NCBI GenBank assembly: GCA_046565505.1
Contig: JBKHYJ010000069.1
Coordinates: forward strand, 1-26,390
Length of the DNA stretch: 26,390 nt
Reading direction: 5' to 3'
DNA from: JBKHYJ01 sp046565505
GTDB taxonomy: Bacteria > Acidobacteriota > Blastocatellia > UBA7656
The notes beneath the pieces are model-generated. The model worked only from the letters and a program-made list of their open reading frames with translations. It was not told the DNA's origin and searched no databases. This document shows positions 19,004-26,390 of the stretch, one piece after another (the first letter of the stretch is position 1; each line of letters begins with the position of its first letter). The translations under genes were made by a program, and so were the position numbers.

Positions 19004-22000
19004 ATGACCACTTCATTGATCACAGGGAATGCCCGTTCGGAAAAACTCAAACTATTCGATCAGATGCTTAAGAAGAGGGGGCTCAACGCCCCTCGGTCGC
19101 CCGCGATTGCGCGCAGGGCGGGGAGCGAGCCATGCAAGCTCTCTTTCGCGCAACAGAGATTATGGTTCCTCTATCAACTAGAGCCGGGAAACCCATTCTA
19201 CAATGTGCCTACGGCGGTAAGGTTGACCGGCAGGCTCGACGTGACGGCATTAGAGCGTGGCCTGAACGAGATAATGAGGCGTCACGAAGTACTGCGAACG
19301 ACGTTCGATATGCTCGACGGTGAGCCTGTTCAGATAGTCAACGAGTCTAAGCCTACGAAGCTCTGCCTGACGGACTTGAGCGGGTTGGGTGAGCGCGCGC
19401 GGGAGGCCGAAGCGCAAAGGCTGGCGAACGAGGAAGCGCAGCTACCCTTTAATATCGTAACCGACCCGATGATGCGAGCCAGGCTGTTGAAGTTGAAGGA
19501 CGCGGACCACATAGCTTTGATAACCCTGTCTCACATAGCGAGCGACGGCGGGTCCATCGCGGTGTTGATGAAAGAGATCAGCTCTTTGTACGAGGCATAC
19601 AGCGCGGGTAAAGAATCAACGCTTGAGGAGTTGCCCGTACAGTATGCGAACTTCGCCAGTTGGCAGAGGTCGTGGCTTGAAGGCGAAGGGTTCGAATCGC
19701 AGATGGCTTATTGGAAGGAGCAACTGGCGGGCGCCCCTACGGCTATAAACCTGCCGACCGATCATGCGCGGCCGCCCGCTCAAAGTTACAGAGGCAGGTC
19801 TGAAACTTTTGCGCTCAATGAGTCGCTAACGTCCGGCCTCAAGCTCTTAACGAGGCAGGCCGATGCCACGCTGTACATGACTTTGCTGGCGGTCTACCTG
19901 ACGGTGCTGCACCACTACACGGGCGAGCAGGATATAGTCGTGGGGTCTCCCATTGCTAATCGCAAGAAAGCGGGGCTGGAAGGCTTAATAGGGTTGTTCA
20001 TCAACATGCTGGCCTTGCGCGTTGACCTGTCGGGCGCGCCGGGCTTTATTGAATTGCTGAAGCGTGTGCGAGAGGTGTCGCTCAGCGCGTATGCACATCA
20101 GGACTTGCCCTTTGAAAAACTGGTGGACGAACTACAACCTGCGCGCGACATGAGCCGCAACCCGCTGTTTCAAGTCGCGTTTCAACTTCAAAACGCCCCT
20201 AACCCGGGCATGAAACTGGCCGGGCTGCGCGTGAGGCAAGAAGGTGCGGAGAATGTAATCTCGACCTTCGATCTCGATATGCAGATAATCGAATCGGGGC
20301 GCGGGCTGACAGGGTTGTTGATCTACAACAGCGACATATTCGAGCCGGACACGATAAAGAGATTGACGAAACATTTTCAGGTAGTAGCCGGGGCCGTCGT
20401 ATCGAACCCCGAACGGCCTATACCTGACCTGTCGCTATTGACTCAAGCTGAGCGCCATCAACTTCTGTCGGAGTGGAACGACACGGGCAAAGAGTACCCC
20501 GTTGATGCGTGCATTCAGGACCTGTTCGAAGCTCAGGTGAGGAAGACGCCTAACGCGACGGCCTTAGTCTTCGACGACGAGCGCCTCACCTATGCCGAAT
20601 TAAACACGCGGGCGAATCAACTGGCGCGTTACTTGCGCAAGCTAGGCGTAGGGCCGGAAGTCAGAGTCGGTATCCTCGTTGACAGGTCAATCGAGATGTT
20701 AGTCGGGCTGCTGGGCACGCTGAAAGCTGGCGGAACTTATGTGCCCCTTGACCCCGATTACCGGCAGGAGCGCGTCGCCTTCATGTTGGAGGACGCACAA
20801 ATATCAGTGCTGCTGACTCAGCGCTGGCTTCTTGAGTGGTTCCCCGACTACGAGAATCAGATGGTTTACCTTGACGCGGAATGGAAGCTCATCTCGCAGC
20901 AAAGCAAGGAAGACCTCACGCGCCTGGGCGGGGCGGAAAACCTCGCTTACGTCATCTACACGTCCGGCTCGACGGGCAAGCCCAAGGGAGTACAGGTTAC
21001 TCATCGCGCCGTCTCCAATTTCCTCGATTCGATGCGCGGGCATCTGCAAATCACGGAGCGCGACGTTCTGCTGGCGGTCACTACACCGTCATTCGACATC
21101 GCGGGGCTTGAGCTTTTCCTCCCCATTACCACAGGCGCAAGCGTGGTCATAGTGAACCGCGAGACTCGGGCTGATGGGGCGGCTTTGATAGAGAAGCTCG
21201 ATAATTCGGGGATCACGATTATGCAGGCAACTCCGGCCACATGGCGGTTGCTGCTCGAAGCAGGATGGGAGGGGAATGATGACCTGAAAATATTATGCGG
21301 CGGCGAAGCTCTCACGGTTGACATGGCGCGGCAGTTGCTAAAAAGAGGGGCTTCGCTCTGGAACGTGTTCGGCCCGACGGAAACAACAATCTGGTCTACC
21401 ATTCACAAGGTGTGTTCAGAAGAAGGGCCTGTACCCATCGGGCGACCGCTGGCGAACACACAGGTTTATTTGCTGAATGAGCGCCTCGACCCCGTCCCGA
21501 TAGGCGTGACAGGCGGCATGTACATTGGCGGGCACGGCCTCGCTCGCGGCTATCTGAATCATGCAGACCTCACGGCAGAGAAGTTCATTCCTGATCCTTT
21601 CAGCGGGACGCCGGGAGCGAGGATGTACAAGACGGGCGATGTTGGCCGTTACCTCTCCGACGGCAACATTGATTTCATGGGCAGGATTGATCATCAGGTC
21701 AAGGTCAGAGGTTTTCGCATAGAGCCCGGAGAGATCGAGGCCGCGCTGGTCGCCTGCGCGGGCGTGCGCGAAGCGGTAGTCATGGCGCGCGAGCATGCGC
21801 GCGGAGAGAATTGCCTTGTGGCCTACATCGTAGCTGAGCAGAGGCAAGCGCCCACAACAACCGAGCTGCGAGATTACCTGAAGGAGAGACTACCCAGCTA
21901 CATGATGCCTGCGGCTTTCGTGACGCTTAAGTCGCTCCCGCTGACGCCTAACGGCAAAGTGGACCGCAAGGCCCTCCCACAGCCCGACTATTCGCGGCCT

Positions 22001-23629
22001 GTGATGGGACAGCCTTACGTCGCGCCCCGCACGCGGTCCGAAGAGATACTGGTTAACATCTGGTCGCAGGTTCTTGGCGTCGAAAAAGTAGGCGTGCATG
22101 ACAATTTCTTCGCGCTGGGAGGTGATTCCGTTTTAAGCATCAGGGTCATGGCGGTGGCAAACAAATCAGGGCTTCAACTTATCCCGAGGCACTTATTCCA
22201 ACACCAGACGATAGCCGAGTTGGCCGCGCTCGACGGCGCGGCCCAGGCCCCGGTCGCTGAGCAAGGGACGGTGACGGGCGACGTACCTTTTACGCCCGTT
22301 CAGTCTCTATTCTTCCTGCGCGAGCCGGCTAATCCACACCACTGGAATCTCGCAAGACTGCTTAAGGTCCAGTGGCCTTTAGAACCGGCCTTGCTTCGGC
22401 AGGCCATAAGGTATCTGCTCATCCACCATGACGCGCTTCGCATGAGATTCGAGCAGGCGGGTGATGAATGGCAATCTTTCATGGTTGAGCCTGACGAGCA
22501 GATTCCGTTTATTCAGATCGACCTGTCTATGCTGCCCGAAGCCGAATGGACGGCGGCGCTTGAGGAAGCGGCGGCCTCGCTGCACGTCAGCCTGAACATT
22601 ACAAACGGGCCTGTTATACGAGTGGCCTTGTTCGACGCAGGCCCTCAAAAACTCGGGCGCGTGCTCATCATAACTCATCACCTGGTGTCAGACGCCGTTT
22701 CCCTGCCGATACTCCTCGAAGACCTTCAGCTTGCTTACGTCATGCTCAGCAGGGGGGAGAATGTGGTCTTGCCGCCTAAGACTACATCGTTTAAGGAATG
22801 GGCCGAGAGGCTGCATGAGTACGCCAACTCGGAGGCGCTGATGCAAGAGGCCCGTCACTGGCTCGGACTCCCCTGGGATAAAGTTACTCCGCTGCCGCGC
22901 GACTTCCCGGAAGGAGACAACACTGAGGAATCGCTCCGCAGCGTGGACGTTTCGCTCAGTGTCGAAGAGACGCGCATGTTGGTGTGGGAGTCTTCTAATG
23001 ATAGTGACACGAAAATCATGGACATGCTGCTGGCGGCCCTTGTTGAAACTTTCGCGCGATGGACGGGAAACCCTTCACTGCTGGTCGCGGTCACCGGACA
23101 TGGTAGGGAGCCGCTGTTCGATGACGTGGATTTGTCGCGCACCGTCGGCTGGTTCAATAACGTCTATCCGATGGTGCTGGATTTAGAAGAAGCCGACAGC
23201 TCCGAAGTAAAATTGAAGAGGATAAAAGACCAGTTACACCGCATCCCCGGTTGGGGCATGGGGTACTTGCTGTTGCGCTGTCTCAACGATGATCCCTCGC
23301 TTCAAGAAGAGATGGAGAAACATCCCGACGCCGATGTGCTTTTCAACTACATTAGCCACGTCGGTGGTGACACGCGGCCTTCGAGAGGGCCTTCTATAAT
23401 CCAGCCGACCCGGAGAGTGCCGGGGCCGCTCATTGATTCGCGCAACCCGCGACCCTGTTTGATATGGTGGACCGGGACTATAGACGAAGATAAGCTGCAT
23501 GTGTATTTCGGCTATAGCAAGAACATCCACAAACATTCCACGATCAGAAACCTCGCCCGCCTGTATATAGAGACGCTGCGCGAGCTTATCGTCACCTCCC
23601 GCGATTCCGCCCTTGTGCCGGACGCGTAA
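19004..23629 (+). CDS. One-module NRPS: C(LCL)-A(Gly)-PCP-degenerate E
   Basis: This 1541-residue synthetase appears to add Gly as the last visible building block. The N-terminus has a basic helix (EKLKLFDQMLKKRG). C, about 45-470, is LCL type, but its active-site motif is SHIASDGGS (176-184): the first His is Ser while the catalytic His177 and Asp181 remain. A, about 500-1000, has YTSGSTG near 652, Asp235-equivalent 698, Lys517-equivalent 985 and code DILQLGVIWK (Gly). PCP is GGDSV with Ser1042. The E-type domain, about 1086-1530, is degenerate: PVQSLFF for PIQxWFF, HHLVSDAVSL for HHxxVDGVSW (His1225, His1226, Asp1230 kept), TGHGRE with Thr1364 in place of the catalytic Glu, and FNYISHVG for FNYLGQFD. 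It ends shortly after the E fold, without the TPSD docking tail seen in the 420-9782 protein and without a thioesterase. The start has AGGGG six bases upstream. Confidence 0.94.
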   Translation: MTTSLITGNARSEKLKLFDQMLKKRGLNAPRSPAIARRAGSEPCKLSFAQQRLWFLYQLEPGNPFYNVPTAVRLTGRLDVTALERGLNEIMRRHEVLRTTFDMLDGEPVQIVNESKPTKLCLTDLSGLGERAREAEAQRLANEEAQLPFNIVTDPMMRARLLKLKDADHIALITLSHIASDGGSIAVLMKEISSLYEAYSAGKESTLEELPVQYANFASWQRSWLEGEGFESQMAYWKEQLAGAPTAINLPTDHARPPAQSYRGRSETFALNESLTSGLKLLTRQADATLYMTLLAVYLTVLHHYTGEQDIVVGSPIANRKKAGLEGLIGLFINMLALRVDLSGAPGFIELLKRVREVSLSAYAHQDLPFEKLVDELQPARDMSRNPLFQVAFQLQNAPNPGMKLAGLRVRQEGAENVISTFDLDMQIIESGRGLTGLLIYNSDIFEPDTIKRLTKHFQVVAGAVVSNPERPIPDLSLLTQAERHQLLSEWNDTGKEYPVDACIQDLFEAQVRKTPNATALVFDDERLTYAELNTRANQLARYLRKLGVGPEVRVGILVDRSIEMLVGLLGTLKAGGTYVPLDPDYRQERVAFMLEDAQISVLLTQRWLLEWFPDYENQMVYLDAEWKLISQQSKEDLTRLGGAENLAYVIYTSGSTGKPKGVQVTHRAVSNFLDSMRGHLQITERDVLLAVTTPSFDIAGLELFLPITTGASVVIVNRETRADGAALIEKLDNSGITIMQATPATWRLLLEAGWEGNDDLKILCGGEALTVDMARQLLKRGASLWNVFGPTETTIWSTIHKVCSEEGPVPIGRPLANTQVYLLNERLDPVPIGVTGGMYIGGHGLARGYLNHADLTAEKFIPDPFSGTPGARMYKTGDVGRYLSDGNIDFMGRIDHQVKVRGFRIEPGEIEAALVACAGVREAVVMAREHARGENCLVAYIVAEQRQAPTTTELRDYLKERLPSYMMPAAFVTLKSLPLTPNGKVDRKALPQPDYSRPVMGQPYVAPRTRSEEILVNIWSQVLGVEKVGVHDNFFALGGDSVLSIRVMAVANKSGLQLIPRHLFQHQTIAELAALDGAAQAPVAEQGTVTGDVPFTPVQSLFFLREPANPHHWNLARLLKVQWPLEPALLRQAIRYLLIHHDALRMRFEQAGDEWQSFMVEPDEQIPFIQIDLSMLPEAEWTAALEEAAASLHVSLNITNGPVIRVALFDAGPQKLGRVLIITHHLVSDAVSLPILLEDLQLAYVMLSRGENVVLPPKTTSFKEWAERLHEYANSEALMQEARHWLGLPWDKVTPLPRDFPEGDNTEESLRSVDVSLSVEETRMLVWESSNDSDTKIMDMLLAALVETFARWTGNPSLLVAVTGHGREPLFDDVDLSRTVGWFNNVYPMVLDLEEADSSEVKLKRIKDQLHRIPGWGMGYLLLRCLNDDPSLQEEMEKHPDADVLFNYISHVGGDTRPSRGPSIIQPTRRVPGPLIDSRNPRPCLIWWTGTIDEDKLHVYFGYSKNIHKHSTIRNLARLYIETLRELIVTSRDSALVPDA

Positions 23630-23706
23630 GCCATAACCGGCATTGTCCTCTAAACGTCAAACCGCCCTTACTTATTAGCGGGGCGCATTCACTCAAAGGT
23701 TAAGAG

Positions 23707-25407
23707 ATGGGATTGGTCAAGCTCCTCGTTTTTCTTATAAAGTGCTCTCGGAATATACGCTATTCCCGCACTATTACTGTACTGGTGGTAGTCACGGGGG
23801 TCATAAGCGGCATAAGCAACACGGCGCTTTTAGCCGTAATCAATTCAGCCTTCGCCGCCGCCGCGACTCAGAGGCAAAAGCTGATCTGGATTTTTCTCGG
23901 GCTCTGCATAGTCCTGCCGATCAGCAGATTAATCTCCGAAGTTTTGCTGATACGCCTCACCTCGGCGGCCACTTTCGATCTGCGTATGCAGTTGAGCAGT
24001 AGAATCCTCGCATCGCCCTTACGCCTGCTCGAACAGATGGGCGCGCCGCGCCTGCTGGCCATCCTGACCGATGACATACCGACGATAACTAACGCGCTCG
24101 TAAACATCCCGATACTTTGCATGCACATGGCGATAGTCGTAGGCTCTTTGATCTACCTCGCGTCGCTTTCAAAGCAGTTGCTCATTGCCGTGATCATCTT
24201 CATGGTTATAGGGGTGATCACTTACCAGTTGCCCGTGATGAAAGGCATGCGATACTTCAAGAAGGCGCGTGAAGAATGGGACATACTCTTTAAACATTTT
24301 CGGGCGCTCATCGAAGGCACGAAAGAACTCAAGCTTCACAGCCGCCGCCGCGCGCAATTCTTACAAGACCAGCTCTCTCCGAGCGCGGACCAGATGAGGC
24401 GGCAAAACAACCTCGGGAGCTACTATTACAGCGGGGCCAACTGCTGGGGACAGGCTCTATTCTTTCTCCTCATAGGTCTGGTCATATTCGTCGGGCCGGC
24501 TTACAAAGAGACAGACCCGCAGACGCTGAGCGGTTACACGCTCGCCTTGCTCTACCTGATGACCCCTTTACAGGTCATCCTGAGCTTGCTCCCGTCTTTC
24601 GGGCATGCGGCCGTTGCCGTAGAAAAAGTTAATCAACTGGGTGCGACACTTAAAACACAGACCTTAGAAGAGAGCGCTACCGTCATCGAAGAGCCGCGCC
24701 CGCGCTGGCAGCGGCTGGAGCTGGTAGACGTAGCTCACTCTTACCACAACGAAGCAGAAAACAGCAGCTTCACTGTCGGCCCCATTAACTTGACCTTCAC
24801 GCCCGGCGAGCTGGTCTTTCTGATCGGCGGCAATGGCAGCGGGAAGACTACTTTCGCGAAGCTTTTGACCGGGCTGTATACGCCGGAGTCGGGCGAGATT
24901 TACCTTGACGGGCAGCGCGTCACGGCCGAAAACAGAGAGTATTACTGCCAGTTCTTTTCCGTAGTATTCTCAGACTTCTACCTGTTTGAAACCCTGCTAG
25001 GGCTTGATGACCAGCACTTGAGTGCGAAGGCGCGTGATTACCTGATACAGCTTCAGCTCAGTCATAAAGTAGAGGTGAAGGAAGGCGTGTTATCGACCAC
25101 TGACCTGTCGACCGGCCAGCGCAAGCGGCTGGCCCTGCTGACGGCCTGCCTTGAGAACCGCCCGATTTATGTCTTTGACGAGTGGGCAGCCGACCAGGAT
25201 CCGCTATTCAAAGAGGTATTCTATCGCCAGATATTGCCGGAACTGCGCCACAGAGGGAAGACCGTACTTGTCATAACTCATGATGACCGCTACTACAATA
25301 CGGCGGACCACATCATCAAGCTCGATTACGGCAAGCTGGAATTTCAAAAGCAAGTCTCTCATGCGGAGGGCGCTTCAATAAAGACCCCGGCGGCGCGGGG
25401 CGTTTAA
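23707..25407 (+). CDS. Cyclic-peptide-type ABC exporter, fused permease and ATPase
   Basis: This 566-residue inner-membrane half transporter belongs to the SyrD/PvdE/YojI type, which exports non-ribosomal peptides to the periplasm; it would work as a homodimer. About six membrane segments can be seen (roughly 20-45, 57-80, 135-155, 158-178, 245-265, 280-300). The ATPase domain starts near 340: Walker A GGNGSGKTT at 374-382 (Lys380), signature LSTGQRKR from 467, Walker B ending in Asp491-Glu492 within DEWAADQDP, which is typical of this subfamily, and the H-loop His525. No peptidase (C39) domain is present. It lies 77 bp after the last NRPS gene and is the obvious exporter of the product. The family name does not prove that the product is cyclic, since PvdE exports a partly linear peptide. 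The start has AAAGG seven bases upstream. Confidence 0.93.
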   Translation: MGLVKLLVFLIKCSRNIRYSRTITVLVVVTGVISGISNTALLAVINSAFAAAATQRQKLIWIFLGLCIVLPISRLISEVLLIRLTSAATFDLRMQLSSRILASPLRLLEQMGAPRLLAILTDDIPTITNALVNIPILCMHMAIVVGSLIYLASLSKQLLIAVIIFMVIGVITYQLPVMKGMRYFKKAREEWDILFKHFRALIEGTKELKLHSRRRAQFLQDQLSPSADQMRRQNNLGSYYYSGANCWGQALFFLLIGLVIFVGPAYKETDPQTLSGYTLALLYLMTPLQVILSLLPSFGHAAVAVEKVNQLGATLKTQTLEESATVIEEPRPRWQRLELVDVAHSYHNEAENSSFTVGPINLTFTPGELVFLIGGNGSGKTTFAKLLTGLYTPESGEIYLDGQRVTAENREYYCQFFSVVFSDFYLFETLLGLDDQHLSAKARDYLIQLQLSHKVEVKEGVLSTTDLSTGQRKRLALLTACLENRPIYVFDEWAADQDPLFKEVFYRQILPELRHRGKTVLVITHDDRYYNTADHIIKLDYGKLEFQKQVSHAEGASIKTPAARGV

Positions 25408-25448
25408 TCGCGCCGCCTTCGCCCGTGTCGAAATAAGATTCTTATAAA

Positions 25449-26288
25449 ATGACCGACCTGATGAATGGATCGGCGCTTGGCTTAACAGCCAAGTGTCATT
25501 ACCCGGCCCCTGAGCCACCTGAGAGCTATCAAGCCATGAATAAAACCGTACCTACTAATTGGCTGGCGCATACGAAAATAAACCCGCTGGCACGAGCGCG
25601 CTTATTCTGTTTCCCATACGCAGGCGGCAGCGCCGCCGTATTCAATAAATGGTCAGACTATCTGCCGCGCTCGTTGGAAGTCTGCCCCGTACAGTTGCCC
25701 GGTCGCAGCAACCGCCTGGGAGACGTTCCTTTCACAAGGCTCGCGCCCCTGGTTGACGCGGCTTTAGAAAATCTGCTCCCGCACCTTGAACGACCGTTCG
25801 CGCTTTTCGGGCACAGCATGGGCGCGATCATCGCCTTCGAGCTTGCCCGCCGCCTTGAAAGAGAGTATCACAAGGTTGCAATCCAACTGTTCGTTTCCGC
25901 CTGTAGAGCCCCGCAACTGCCCGTTGAAGATCTTCCTATGTACGACCTGCCGGAAGCTGAATTCATAAGATACCTGCGCAAGCTCAACGGCACGCCCAGA
26001 GAAATCCTTAGAGACTCAGAAATGATGCGCTTGATGCTACCTCTGTTGCGGGCTGATATTGCCGTCTGCCAAACTTACAATTACACGCCCGGACCTTTAT
26101 TGAGTTGCCGGATGACTGCTTTCGGCGGCATCCAGGACATGGACGTGACGCGCGAACATCTCCAAGCATGGAGCGAGCAGACAACAGGCCCTTTCTCTTT
26201 GCGAATGCTGCCGGGCGATCATTTCTTCTTGCATTCGGCCGAACCTACGTTGCTCTTAGCGATCTCGCAAGAGACACTTAATTGGTGA
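25449..26288 (+). CDS. Stand-alone type II thioesterase (alpha/beta hydrolase)
   Basis: This is a GrsT/SrfAD-like enzyme that normally hydrolyses misprimed or stalled chains from carrier domains. The family hallmark FPYAGGSA follows a short N-terminal stretch, and the catalytic triad is visible: Ser123 in GHSMGA, Asp230 or Asp232 in GGIQDMD, and His258 in GDHFF. The annotated length is 279 residues; starting at the Met at 25536 (residue 30) would give 250 residues, closer to the family norm. Neither start has a strong ribosome binding site, so the start is uncertain. The gene lies 41 bp after the exporter and is the last full gene. Because no synthetase here has its own thioesterase, it might also take part in product release, but that is inference. 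Confidence 0.92.
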   Translation: MTDLMNGSALGLTAKCHYPAPEPPESYQAMNKTVPTNWLAHTKINPLARARLFCFPYAGGSAAVFNKWSDYLPRSLEVCPVQLPGRSNRLGDVPFTRLAPLVDAALENLLPHLERPFALFGHSMGAIIAFELARRLEREYHKVAIQLFVSACRAPQLPVEDLPMYDLPEAEFIRYLRKLNGTPREILRDSEMMRLMLPLLRADIAVCQTYNYTPGPLLSCRMTAFGGIQDMDVTREHLQAWSEQTTGPFSLRMLPGDHFFLHSAEPTLLLAISQETLNW

Positions 26289-26390
26289 ATTGTAGGGCCG
26301 ATCAGTAGAAGGGAAGGAAGAAATGTACTCACCGCAGAGCCGCCGCGTCGCGCTGAGGCTACGCAAAGGCTTGAGCGTTCACAGCTTCTC
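26289..26390. other. Window end after the thioesterase gene
   Basis: I see no terminator hairpin in these 102 bases. An ATG at 26324 after GAAGGAAG opens a frame that runs off the window, but its first codons lie inside the dispersed repeat, so I do not call a gene here. Confidence 0.4.
26329..26350 (+). repeat. Dispersed CACCGCAGAG-type repeat, copy 2
   Basis: TCACCGCAGAGCCG at 26329-26342 is identical to 16312-16325 and is followed by CCGCGTCG. It is on the same strand and again lies just after the end of a biosynthetic gene. It may extend past the window end. Confidence 0.55.

Noticed and set aside
26324..26390. Possible start of another gene after the thioesterase
   Set aside because: A ribosome-binding-like GAAGGAAG precedes the ATG, but the first codons are repeat sequence and only 22 codons are visible.

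Overview
The window is the 3' part of a hybrid NRPS/PKS biosynthetic operon. Every convincing gene is on the + strand and gaps are short (37-174 bp). Seven genes are visible: the carrier-domain end of an upstream synthetase (2-274); a 3120-aa hybrid synthetase (420-9782); a two-module NRPS (9859-16296); a secreted M1 zinc aminopeptidase with HEAT repeats (16471-18966); a one-module NRPS (19004-23629); an ABC exporter of the cyclic-peptide (SyrD/PvdE-like) type (23707-25407); and a stand-alone type II thioesterase (25449-26288).

The domain order read from core motifs is: upstream ...PCP | C(LCL)-A(Ser)-PCP-KS-AT(malonyl)-KR-PCP-E | C(DCL)-A(Phe/Tyr-like)-PCP-C-A(Gly)-PCP | C(LCL)-A(Gly)-PCP-E*. 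Specificities come from ten-residue codes picked out by eye against GrsA: DVWHISLIDK (Ser, near-consensus), DAFTIAAVWK (closest to Phe codes), DILQLGMIWK (Gly) and DILQLGVIWK (Gly). If assembly is colinear, the segment is ...-X-[4-amino-3,5-dihydroxypentanoyl]-(Phe/Tyr?)-Gly-Gly, where the second unit is a statine-like residue made from Ser plus one malonate with keto reduction.

The most unusual point is that both epimerization (E) domains sit where there is no alpha stereocentre to invert. One follows a malonyl-extending PKS module and has intact motifs plus a docking tail. The other follows a glycine module, has lost the catalytic Glu (EGHGRE reads TGHGRE) and lacks the docking tail. No synthetase in the window carries an integrated thioesterase, so the release step is unclear. 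The exporter together with the periplasm-directed M1 peptidase suggests export followed by trimming, or self-protection against a statine-like protease inhibitor.

The organism looks like a Gram-negative soil bacterium of moderately high GC. The HEAT-repeat M1 peptidase and the overall gene style suggest Acidobacteriota (for example Blastocatellia), but this is only an impression and no taxonomic marker is present. I see no tRNA, rRNA, CRISPR array, transposase or integrase. A short dispersed repeat (core TCACCGCAGAGCCG) occurs after the second NRPS and again after the thioesterase gene.
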